Source of the DNA: Ectobius pallidus
Lineage: Eukaryota; Arthropoda; Insecta; Blattodea; Ectobiidae
DNA: 64,000 nucleotides
Assembly: GCA_964059195.1 (NCBI GenBank)
Contig: CAXKWD010000011.1
Location: forward strand, 16,975,478-17,039,477
Direction: 5' to 3'
Shown here: piece after piece, positions 45,471-56,579 of the stretch
Layout: every line of letters begins with the position of its first letter
How positions within the stretch are numbered: position 1 is the first letter of the stretch
The notes under the pieces: generated by a model
Told to the model about the DNA's origin: nothing
The model's input: only the letters and a program-made list of their open reading frames with translations
Database searches by the model: none
Program-made: the position numbers and the translations under genes

Positions 45471-45929
45471 CATAGGCGTACCGAGGGGGGGTTTTGGGGG
45501 TTTGAACCCCCCCATTGATTAAAAAAAGGAAAATTGTAGGCCTATAATTTTTTTAAGTCTGCCCATAAATTACTTAATACAAGTATAAAGCGTGGGAAGC
45601 TTAAAACTCGTTATTTTGCGCCTTAATTTTTAAAATTTTCCGGGGAAGGACCCCCGGAAGCTTAAAACTCGTTATTTTGCATCTTAATTTTTAAAATTTT
45701 CCGGGGAAGGACCCTCGGAAGCTTAAAACTCGTTATTTTGCGTCTTAATTTTTAAAATTTTCTGGGGGAGGACCCCTGGAAGCTTAAAACTCGTTATTTT
45801 GCATCTTCATTTTTTAAATTTTCCGGGGGAGTACCCCCTGACCGCCCTCTCCCTGGGGGGTATTCCATACCCCCCAGACCCCGTGGATGTTATAACCCCC
45901 CCCATATGGTTGGCCTGGTTACGCCTATG
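45471..45929. mobile_element. 459-bp hAT MITE containing a 61-bp tandem repeat
   Basis: Ends CATAGGCGTACCGAGG and CCTGGTTACGCCTATG, flanked by 8-bp catgggag on both sides (45463-45470 and 45930-45937). The interior carries long G and C runs and four tandem 61-bp units. Non-coding. Confidence 0.82.
45597..45840 (+). repeat. Four tandem copies of a 61-bp unit
   Basis: Each unit contains 'aagcttaaaactcgttattt', 'taatttttaaaattttc' and 'cggggaaggaccc'. Units start near 45597 and repeat every 61 bases with a few substitutions. They lie inside the hAT element at 45471-45929. Confidence 0.85.
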
Positions 45930-46686
45930 CATGGGAGCCTATTCAGAAATCATACAAACTACTTACTTGTAGCATAGACATCATTAAAAAGTCAGTGATC
46001 TTCACTGCTAAGGGTAATCTAGGGAAAGAGGTTTCGTATGCCACGTTTTCATGAAGTCTGGCAAGGTAGAGCATAGACGGCGAAAACTTGCCTTGTGAAT
46101 CCATTTGGCCTTCGTGTGCCTCACAGTTCTCCCCTCCTAATTTTGCCTCGTGCTGCTTATTCCTGTGCCAATGATGTCAGAACTAGATCAGATATGTGGT
46201 GGATTACAATACACCTTTTGAAGGAAAGTTCGAAAAAAAGAAAATTTCATCCAGATTGGGAAGATTAATATTTTCTCTGTGGATACGGTGATAATGCAAA
46301 ACGTTTAATATGCTCAGAAGTATTACTCGGCATACTGCAATATAACATTTAATAGATGAAAAAATACGCAAGAGTAGTTCTTCAAGAATTACAGTCTGAT
46401 AAAATCATGAAAGTTAGATTGAGAGATTAGTAGGTGTAGAATTATTTAGAACTTTGTGCAAATGTAAATATCTGAAAATTCGGTCATACGCTGAATTTAT
46501 GAACTTTTGAAGTTGGTAGCTTTAAAAGTGTGGAAAACAGAAATTTCATTCGTCTCATCTCTTAACAATTCAAATATAAACCAGTTGATTTATTGCCAGT
46601 AGAGTTTACTATTTTCCTTTATTTCTTTCTATAGCTTGTGCCTATCTGATGTCTGATTCTACTCATGAAGGCCTGGAATCACTTAA

Positions 46687-46875
46687 CCAATTGATTCAAG
46701 TGGAATTGTGGGGCACAAAGTGAGAGCTTCAGTTTCTTTCTGCTTCTCATCATTCCACAACTGCTCAGCTTCTCATGTATCATCGAACCCAGAGTTTGAG
46801 ACAGATTCAACACCTTCTCATGTATCATCAGACCCAGAGTTTGATACAGATCCAACTAGGAGCCACTTCTCGTGA
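46687..46875 (+). CDS. Possible unknown exon with a 45-bp in-frame tandem repeat
   Basis: An open frame of 62 codons without an ATG ends at TGA 46873-46875. It contains two copies of a 15-residue unit: SHVSSNPEFETDSTP, then SHVSSDPEFDTDPTR. The unit is exactly 45 bases (starting at 46769 and 46814), so the repeat keeps the frame, and the differences are mostly conservative Glu/Asp or Asn/Asp changes. That pattern suggests selection on protein, but no splice partners or homologue are recognised. It may be an exon, a relic or chance. Confidence 0.2.
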   Translation, partial: PIDSSGIVGHKVRASVSFCFSSFHNCSASHVSSNPEFETDSTPSHVSSDPEFDTDPTRSHFS

Positions 46876-47796
46876 CCAAATCTCTTATCTTTCCTTCAGC
46901 AGGAATCACAAGGTAAGATATTCTTATTGAAGATTATAATACATTTGCTTTATTAGTTTGTTATCAGTTTGCTAACTTAGGGTGACACTCGCTACTATTT
47001 TTTATTTAAATTTACTTTCTAAGAGCGTTTTCAACCGTATTTCGAGGCTTGCTGACTCCTTTGTTGAAGTATCTTTAGTGAGTTACTTTTGGGGATAATG
47101 TGTACAATTTCCATGTCTGTAATTGTCCTGTTTCTGTTGGGTGGTTTCAATTGGCAGAATCTGTCTTTTGCTTGATGGCTGTAATGTATTCTGGGTACCG
47201 GTATTGTGTTTAGAAGTTTAGCTCTTGAGATTTTCTTACTGAAGCACTGCTTATTTGAGTTAGTAAATAAGTAAAATGTAATAATATGAAACATGCCATA
47301 GAATATAACTTATGTTTGGAAATAATCACCAAGGAGAATGAACCTTTAATACCAAAATTAGCCAATTTATTCCATAAAAAAAATTAGGCTCTTAGAGATG
47401 GGATATAGTTAAGAAAGCTAGGTTTTAAAATGTAAATAAAGAGTGATAGGGACGTTTATTTCTGATTTCTGAGTTCAGAACTGATTTCTCGAAAAACTAA
47501 CCTTCCTGTGGGGTTCAGTGGTTGTAGGAGCATTTCTACGGGTGCAAGAGGGTGTGAAAGTACTCTTTGTTTAAGTTCCTCACTCCTTTCTGCACCCTAA
47601 AGTCCGTTAGACATGGGAGATTTGTTACATATATGCATCTTCAGTGCAGTTCTGAAATAAATAAAGTTTATATCGGACGTTTTGCAAAGAAAAGATCTCT
47701 TCATATTTTTTTATAGATGGCACAAGAGATCATCTCTAAATATGACATTCTAGACCAGAATGTAGGGAAATATGACAAGAGGCAAGCTTCCTTGAA

Positions 47797-47925
47797 AAGA
47801 GAATATTATAGGAGAAAAATTCCTCCGACGCTGGGACTTGAACCCAGGACCTTCATGTCCTGTAACGTCCAACAGAGAAAATCATATGTGGTTCATGAAT
47901 GCTTATATATCTTCCTTGAAAAGGA
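47797..47925 (+). mobile_element. Repeat with antisense tRNA-like block, shared with 11000-11105
   Basis: It begins 'gagaatattataggag' and ends with 'gtccaacagag' and 'tgtggttcatgaatgctta', both of which recur at 11002-11105 in the same order. In between, this copy has 'cgctgggacttgaaccca', a reversed tRNA B box that the other copy lacks. The open frame across it is incidental. Confidence 0.5.
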
Positions 47926-48594
47926 CAATGAGAATCAAGGAGAACGATCAAACAGAGAGAGAGAGATAATTATTAGTCAAGCACCCCTACCGTATCCTCA
48001 TGCTCAGATTCTAGTGATGCACTAGGTTAGCATTGCCGACTATAGATCTGGATGTTCAAGTTTCATCCCTAATGCTCCTCTGATTTTCTGTAACGTGTTA
48101 TAAGCAGAATTTTAAGAGTTTCTTGAATAAAGAAATAGAACCCCACTTCAGAAAAGTGCCCTTATTGGTCATTAGAATAGATTAATATTGTACTACACAC
48201 ACACCCCAAACTTATCTACCAATGAAAACAAAATATCGACGTAGTTAATGGATGGTACTGTCTCTTCTTGGAATGTAGTGCCATGTAGTTGAGTTCCAGA
48301 ATCACTTTTTTTTTTGCATAGAAATATTGAATGCTTCCTCTAAGGCCTCCACTGTATTGTAAAGTCTGTGTGAATGTTAGTATTATGTAGGATATTTTAA
48401 CTAGAATTTAAAATTCATACCGGTAATAATAAATCCATGAAATACACATAACTGCTGACACTATCACAACTTTTATATGTATTGTCTAATATTCATTGAA
48501 AACTAATATTGTATTCATAGAGAAAATAAGTGATCTGCTTATTGGCAGGATAAACAAGAGCAAGGCACTATTTTTTTCTCCTACTGACTATGTT

Positions 48595-49190
48595 CAGGGC
48601 CGTAGCAAGGTCCTTCTGCACCCTTGGCGAGTTTTACAAATCTGCGCCCTCCAATACTGGGGGGTCTGAACAATTTTTTTAAAATTTCTATAAAATTGTT
48701 TATTATTTTAATAAAAAAACACCTAAACCTCAATTTGAAACTGAACTAAGTGTTGGACTTTGTTTTCAGACGATTGAACTACTTAAAAAAGAATTAAATA
48801 ATAAAATCTAGTATCAAAAGTAAATTACATAATAGGCCTGAGGCCTATTAAAATGTTTAACACATTAATGTAGCCTATACATTCTAATTTTTGTCATTAT
48901 ATCTTTCAATACTGTTCATGATTTATGTTATCATTCTCTGTCAATAAGAAACGTGTTAATTAAAGAACGTTGCACGACTGTTTTTGTTTGTAGACAATTG
49001 GCATAATACTACAGATAGTTCACGTGCAGTAATTTTTAATAACCTGAAAGATTCTTCCATTAACGTGGAATTTTTATTGCTTGATAAATTGCACCAGTCT
49101 GAAAAAGGATTTTTCATGGTTAATTTTGCGCCCTCTTTGTACTGCGCCCTTGGCAGGGGCCCATCTCGCCACCGCCTAGCTACGGCCCTG
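48595..49190. mobile_element. 596-bp hAT element
   Basis: Ends CAGGGCCGTAGCAAGG and CTAGCTACGGCCCTG, flanked by perfect 8-bp actatgtt (48587-48594 and 49191-49198). Sub-terminal 'gcgccctcc' and 'gcgccctctttgtactgcgc' blocks are shared between the two ends. The 80-residue frame near the right end is a by-product. Confidence 0.87.
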
Positions 49191-52100
49191 ACTATGTTAC
49201 ATCATACTGTCCTTACAATCCACTAAAGCATTTGACAAGTCAATTAAATCACACATGCTATTCTCATCATTTAGGTTCCATTCTCTGACACTAGAATGAT
49301 AGCTGCAATCAAACACATTTTACGGAATAAGGAATTACGCTTTCAGGACTGTTAGTTAAAATATATTTTCATTTTTGTTATAACATTCTTTTTTAAATTG
49401 ATTTCTCCAAAGTTAGCTAGATGATATTCATTGCATAAACCCATAACACCCAGTGTAGAATGAATAAAGGTTATAAATTCATAATTTTTATTTCCTTCTG
49501 ATAGACCTATTTAGTTAATATAAAATAACATGAAGGTACAATTAAATGTAATTACTTTTATGTTATTAAAAATAAAAACACTTACTGCTACATCAACACC
49601 ACCGAAAGTACAACATAATACGAAATATTGGTCCAAATATTGTAGGCAAAAATGCAAACTTGCAATTAGCGCTTAATAACAATGACTTGTTATGACAATA
49701 GAAACTTCTTTAGTGATCCAGGTCTACCTAAAGACCCACGTAGCTAAAAGCATAAGTCACCAGTATTAACAGTTTTGCCAATATATGAAAAAAAATTAAA
49801 CATTTCTATGCTAAGTAATTTTATATAGAAATTGTTTGATATTTTTGGTTGGGCTTATGCAATGGCTATACCATTAGTCGTTCATTTCCATAACTCCAGT
49901 ATCTTTTAACCATAAAAACATACATAAGAGAGTTTTGAAGATATTATGAAGAAACATTACGTTAATGTAAGTAATATGGTTGCAATCAGCAATATAAAGA
50001 GGGTTATCAGCTCTAGCGTATGTATAAAAATAACTAAAACGTATGTGGCAAAGAATCTGCAGATTTTTATTCATATGTAAAGATAAAATATAAAAATAGT
50101 TGCAAAACGAATTTTAAAAATACTATGCATGTTTCAACATTTTCAAGGTGTAGAACAATTAAATTTTATTCAATTAAAATAAGTATAAAAAAAGAGAAAC
50201 TGAACTTACAGGCAAAGTAATTTGATTTAACATTTACAAAAGATATATAACGTAAATATTTTTGTTTGCATAAATTCTTATACTACTTGATAAATAATTG
50301 ACTACAAATTTTGGAAATTAGAAAAAAAACACCAACATTAAACTGCTGAACAATATAGGCCTACTCTACTTTACACTGACTGATGTTGTATGTTCCCCTC
50401 ATGATGACTATGTAAAAATAATGAGTTAAATGTAGAATGTTATAAGGTATGTTGTATTGAAGCCAACTGATTTACTTGGATGGTAGAAATCTTTCCTTTA
50501 TTTTAGCATTGATCATCTCTCTGGTTTTAAAATCTTTGTTGTTCATTACCGAAATTTTATTTACATAATTACTAAAGTTACCTTTATAAAGTTATACTTT
50601 AAGACATGAGTGAGATGTTTATCGGTAATCCACCAGGAAAGGCCGAGTACAATAGCAATACTTTCATAGTAGCTGCGTATAATATTACTATGTCAGATTA
50701 CCTTTTTGAGTAAATATCAAAATCTATTAAGTTGCACACCACAGGGCAAACTAGAGGACAAACAGTTAGGAAAATTCAGGTTCTAAACGACTTAGTTTTG
50801 ATTAAACATTATAGTTTATTGAAGTTGCACACTACAGGGCCCACCAGAGAAAAAATAGTTAGGCGCTGACCAGTCAACACCATAGAGGGAATTTTAGATT
50901 CTAAACAAGTGACTACATAAATCAAACCGAATAGAATATTAGATATTAATATATTCAACAGCGTAAACAGAACTGGATGCATATTTCACAAAGGTTATTC
51001 ATCAGCAGAGCACCAAGTTGATGCTTCAAGTTGGAGTTGATACTCTGCTGATGATGCAGGAACACCACCATCAGCAAAACGACTGTAAGGTTACCCACTG
51101 CTCAAGTATTTTAATATCTAGCAATTTTAATTCAGTCTGAAAGTTGGACTCAAGAACAAAATTAAAGTAATTTTAAAGACCTAGTGATATCAGACTTTTG
51201 TGAAAATGTTTGAAGGATAATATTCCATCCATTTCAACGGGAGGAATGAACTGTACAATAAATATACCATTCTCTATAATTTTGTTGGTTCTAGCAAACA
51301 ATTGAATGCAATTATTTAAATCCAAAATTCATATCATAGTATGACAAATTTCCTTTATAATATTACTAATAATAGTTATAGTGTTACTGAAGTTGGATGA
51401 TTAACACACATTATAGGGCTCATAATAGTTTATCCAAATGTGCGTATACGTTCCTCCTGCAGTACTCAGTTGTGGATAAAATAGAGACTGAAATCTATTA
51501 ATTATATAATTAAATTGGGGTATAAGGAGCGACGACTTTTCTCAAATATTTAAAACTAGATTTCCCAATTTGTTTACAAGATATGGATAGTGTAATTTGG
51601 CAGCACATCGAATTTTGAGCTGCTTTCAGGTTAGTTCTTTCGTAAAACATAGCTGTGCACAACCCACAGCTACAGAGACTTTTTTTGGTTTGGTTACAAA
51701 ATAACTGTAATTTCAAAGGATATGGATAGAGTGAGATGGAGACATCCCCAACAAATGCGACAACCATGTCAATCTGTTATGCTACCTCAAATTGCATGCG
51801 ATGGTATGAAGTTATCTTCAAATGTCCTCTGATTTATCAGTATTACCAAGTATCTTCCAAGCCAACCAGCCATAAGCTCTAGCTGTATTTCCCAGACAAG
51901 CAGGGTCTGAAACGCCATTCAAATTTCTGATAATTTCTCACAACCAAGGGATGAAGGTTGGTGCGGGTGCACTGCCAGCCATATGAAGTTCCATCTATGG
52001 TTGATAGCTGGAAGATGAAGAAAGAAAGGAGAGGGAGCAGGGAGAGCGATGTGCTAACGAAAGAAATTCAGGAAATGGAAGAGACACAACTAGGGCTGTA

Positions 52101-52443
52101 GTCTCATTGACAATCAAACTAAGTTTTCCTCTCCCATAAATCTGTGCACTAGCCTGGAACCATGGGACAGCAAAGTGTTGCTCTACAAATTTAACGTAAT
52201 GACACCACAACTAACACATCGGCCTGTAATTTGCTTAAAATAAAAGTCATAAATTTTAATGTATTTTGCAGGAAAGAGACTTTGGTTTTTAAACCCTCTG
52301 TGGACCACAATCCCTATTATCAAACTGTTGGGCGCAATATATCTGAGAGATACCACTGAGATACCACTCTTTTCACTTAAAATTTTTCAAAGTGAAAAAT
52401 TTGAATTTTACTCATTACTTTAGAAATATTATTATTATTTTAA

Positions 52444-52451
52444 TGTTGTTG

Positions 52452-52492
<41 letters not shown>
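52444..52492 (+). repeat. GTT/ATT microsatellite
   Basis: A few GTT units pass into about 12 ATT units, the same composition order reversed relative to 38590-38660. Confidence 0.9.
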
Positions 52493-52493
<1 letters not shown>

Positions 52494-53240
52494 TTTTATT
52501 TTTGTTTTTATATTTCTTATTCAGTACACAATGTAATGCTCAAAATAAATATATAGTTTCACAATCTGTATTTTCTTCATTGTCAAATGTGTTGTAATTA
52601 CCATATTAAATTAATTTTCATCCCACAATACCCTCAGTACTTTTTATACATCTCTGGGGACATCAAGTTTATAACATACAGTACTTTATATTTGCCTGTC
52701 ATCCTATTCACAATAACAAAACATTCCAGCACTAAAGGCAATTTAAATAACGTGGGTATGTGATCAAGTGCAGTGTATCTCTCTAATATTTCTACTTGAT
52801 ATGAAAATAATTTAAGAAGGTGATTCCTCAGATATATTGAACCCAACGAAGGAGTAACATCATGGTAATACTGTCACAGTGAAGACAATAGCGCAACTAA
52901 TAAATGGAAAAATTGTTAGTACGGTACATTATCTCAGACAATTTTATAAAAAACTTTCCTTAATTTTGAGAGTAAGATTATCAAAACAAAGATTGAACAT
53001 ACTTCCCTTAATCAGGATTTGTAGTTCACTGTTAGACTAGGGTGGCCATATGACCTGCACTTAGCCAGACAGTCTAGATATTGAGCTAGTTGTCCTCGGT
53101 CTATCAGCAACTCATGCCAGATGCTAATTTGTCCTCCTACTTGAGAGAGAAAATTATATAAGCCATCCACAATAGATACTGTTAAACAATTTCTCAGAAG
53201 AGTGCTGAGCCATGCACAAAATTTCTGCCCAGCAGACAAT

Positions 53241-53553
53241 TCGTAGACATTGTTGGGTAATGGGACACAAATAAAGCAAAATACACATTCACGTTTATCC
53301 GTTCTTGGATATTATTAAGAGTTTTGTATGTTTTAGGTTAATAATTTTATGAATCTATGCTTGTTTGTATGAAGTAATTTGAACTATGGATACAACTCGT
53401 AGACATTGTTGGGTAATGGGACACAAATACAGCAAAATACACATTCACGTTTATCCGTTCTTGGATATTATTAAGAGTTTTGTATGTTTTAGGTTAATAA
53501 TTTTATGAATCTATGCTTGTTTGTATGAAGTAATTTGAACTATGGATACAACT
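53241..53553 (+). repeat. Recent 156-bp tandem duplication
   Basis: 53241-53396 and 53397-53552 are almost identical; the clearest difference is aaataaagc versus aaatacagc. The unit includes 'cgtagacattgttgggtaat' and 'gtttatccgttcttggatat'. No gene is involved. Confidence 0.92.
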
Positions 53554-56500
53554 TGAATTTAAACATAATTATTTCATTTTTAAGTTAGGCTTTCGTCACA
53601 TGTGGTCTAAGTATATAGCCTACACATCTTCCGTTTTTCAAAGTTTGGGTGTGGCCTCCCTGTGTTAGACAGAAGTAGGAGAGATGATCAAAGCTGGGTA
53701 AGACAGAGGTCAAAATATAGGCAACTACAAGAGATTCAGATGTATATTATCATTAGGTATGTTATATACATTATTCCTGTGCATACAGCACCATAGTCAG
53801 TCTTGCATATTGCTTTCATTCCATATTCCACAACCTTGTAATGCTATTTTTGTGATTTAGGATACCAAGATAGGGCTATTCTAAAACACATATATACTTC
53901 TTGTATTTGCAGTACAACTTAAATTAATCTTGTTTAACAACTTTGCATGAAGCATTTGAAATGCAAACAGTTTGTAATACCATTATGTTGGACGTAGGAC
54001 GTACATACTGGTAGTGAAAATAGCACAAATCAGATTTAGCATAGTGGCTGTTAGTTATTTGTAGTAAATTATGCCATTGCTATGTAATGGTAACATTACA
54101 ATGCAGTAGTCAATTATAAAACTATAATAATCATTTCGATGCTTAGATTAAGACCATTCTTTATAATTGGATTTTAGCTCAGTGTTATTTGTCCATCTAA
54201 TCAGTCTTCGCAGATTTTCCCCCTAAGTTTGGATTTTTAATTAGAAACCATATAATACATACAACCCACAGAAGCAATTAAAAAAAAAAGCCCAGATATT
54301 ATTTTAGTAGCCTGCTTCAAAGCGTAGAAATAAAATTTCCTGGTTATTTAGGAACCGAAATAATTCCACTGAATCAAAATTTAAATTTTTCTCTTGATTG
54401 CTTTGGTATTAAATTTTGAAATACAAGAAATGATTATATAGGTTTAGGTTACAATTAAATAAATCCAATTTTTCGTTGCTCGGTAAGTTTAACTGTAGAT
54501 CTAATAGTAATTATTTCATTTATTAGTTATATTTCCATTTCTTTATTCACTGCTGTAATGCAGTATTTTGTAAGTGTCACAACCTTCAACATAAAACATT
54601 TATTGCTTTTAAGTGTGTTTAGTAGTATACAACAGTGAAAAGAAAAGCAAAAAAAAAAAAAAACTTTTGCAAAAGTGTAAGGAATTGACATTTTGATCAA
54701 ATAAAAAATATTATGTTTAAGATTATTTTTTACAAAATATCAGTCTTATTTAATATGTTACAATGTCATTATCCCAGCATTAACAAAAGAAGATGTAAAG
54801 TTTGGAAACATAAGGAAACAACATCCTCAAGGAAATAATATGGAGTAGAGAGAAATTTAAAGTATGAGACAGCCTACAGGAATGAATTTATCAAGATGAG
54901 CAGTTCAGTCACTTAACAGATACCGTCGGGGTGAAACATATACAATTTATTGCTTTTATTTTGATTCCTTAAGTGTGCATACTGGGTGAACAATCCTTAA
55001 TGGAACCGGCCGATCGGCAAGGCTAGGTTCTGTGTCGGCGGTATGGGTAGCAGAAAGTATGACACGAGGTTTCAGGGTGAGTAGAATTTTCACAAGATTA
55101 GCATGTTTTTGTTAGGCGATGCATTGTATTAAGTGAACTAGCAAAATTCAGGTATTCTATTCCTCAAAGAGTTTTCATATTTGATTCATATGAGCATACA
55201 GTATCTGCGCCTGCCATAACTTGGGAGATCAGAAACATAAAGCAATATTATTTTAAAAGTTGATAAAACATTTTTTTTATTTCAGTAAATTTTCTGGAGA
55301 TATCGTAACTACTTTTGTTGGGTTCATAGATAGTCTTACTATGCTATTAAAATCAAGAAGAAACATATTTTTGAGTGTTTATTAAAACTTCTTGGATTAA
55401 TTCATTAATAGAAATTTAGGAAATTTCAACACAACGTTCGTTTAAAACTTTGAATTTATTATTGCTTCGGTTTAAATTAAATGCTCAGGATTACCAGATT
55501 AATAAAGTAAAATTTTACAAAATGTGTGATGAAATTACTTCTAAAACAGATAGTGTACAATAATTAAATGAGAAGATACTTAGGACATCTTTTTCCTTTG
55601 AGGCTGTTGTTTCTTATAGTATGGTAATTGCTTCAATAATGAAGGTGTCGAACATCTTGAAATCATATACACTTTAAGACAACCAAGCACCATGTATAAC
55701 ATTAAATACTGTCCTTCACAATCCTGCTGTGAAGGCATTTCTTTTGCCTGCTTAGCATGGCAATAAACTTATAAAAATGTTAACATAATAATAGTACATT
55801 ACGAGTTTGACAACTAACATAAAAATATTTTAAATAAACATTAAAACAATGATAAATAAGACTTGTACATCTACAGGCAGACGTAAAGTCTTGCTCAACG
55901 CAAACAAAATAATACTGATATCAATGTGTGCACCAAATAATCATCTTATTTTACGTAGCTGTGACTGAACCACAACTCCCCTGTCAAAAATTAAATTGGT
56001 CTATTCTACTTCACTGTTTAGATTATATGTAATTCTTACTTTTCTTTTGAGGAAATCTACAACCATAACTTATATGTTTTGTGTAATGGATACACATGCA
56101 AATAGAAAATTTGAGTAGGCCTAAATCTATCGCATTTAAAAAACATGTCCTAGAATCTATTCAACACAGAGTAAACTGTAATATATAATTCACACTTCAC
56201 ACATATTTCATCTAATAAATTTTCAGATAATATGGTAAAAGTCGCTCAACTACTCTATGATTTATTTTGTAATTCGCCATGTAGGCCTTTTGGTGCGCTT
56301 GCACCATCTTCAGGGCATCTTTTTGCTAGCTTGGAGTTCCAATAATTAAAATTAAAAATGCATTTTGTCACATTTATAAAACAAGATAAAATTCAGAAAT
56401 TTACGAGATTTATTGAATTTCATCATATTTTATAATCATGTGGAATATTTCAATTAGTGTTGGAATACGTATAAAATTATAGCTTAAATTTGACAGTCTA

Positions 56501-56579
56501 GGATTTCCAAAACTGCGATACAAGAGCCTTAACTAATGGAGACATATATATTCAATGAGAATATTCGTCTCATTGATTA

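Larger units (their letters stand above)
36640..46680. other. Region upstream of c'' exon 2, no further gene found
   Basis: The N-terminal coding exon of the c'' gene should lie on the minus strand here or further right. I looked for minus-strand donors preceded by an ATG and a hydrophobic stretch in the right phase and found none convincing. The long frame at 42472-42918 lacks motifs and splice context. Repeats listed separately occupy part of it. Confidence 0.5.
49200..56570. other. AT-rich region without recognised genes
   Basis: Contains one ATT microsatellite and one tandem duplication. Frames such as 51510-51767, 51995-52210 and 53012-53239 (all minus) show no family motif. An open minus stretch at 55106-54957 includes EPSLADRPVPLRIVHP in a locally GC-rich patch but is only 49 codons. 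Confidence 0.5.

Noticed and set aside
45597..45840. CRISPR-like array
   Set aside because: Units are directly adjacent with no spacers, lie in a hAT element, and the DNA is eukaryotic.
49570..49700. Minus-strand frame with CTFGGVDVAVSVF before a donor-like site
   Set aside because: No start, no matching acceptor partner, the phase does not fit c'' exon 2, and no family is recognised.
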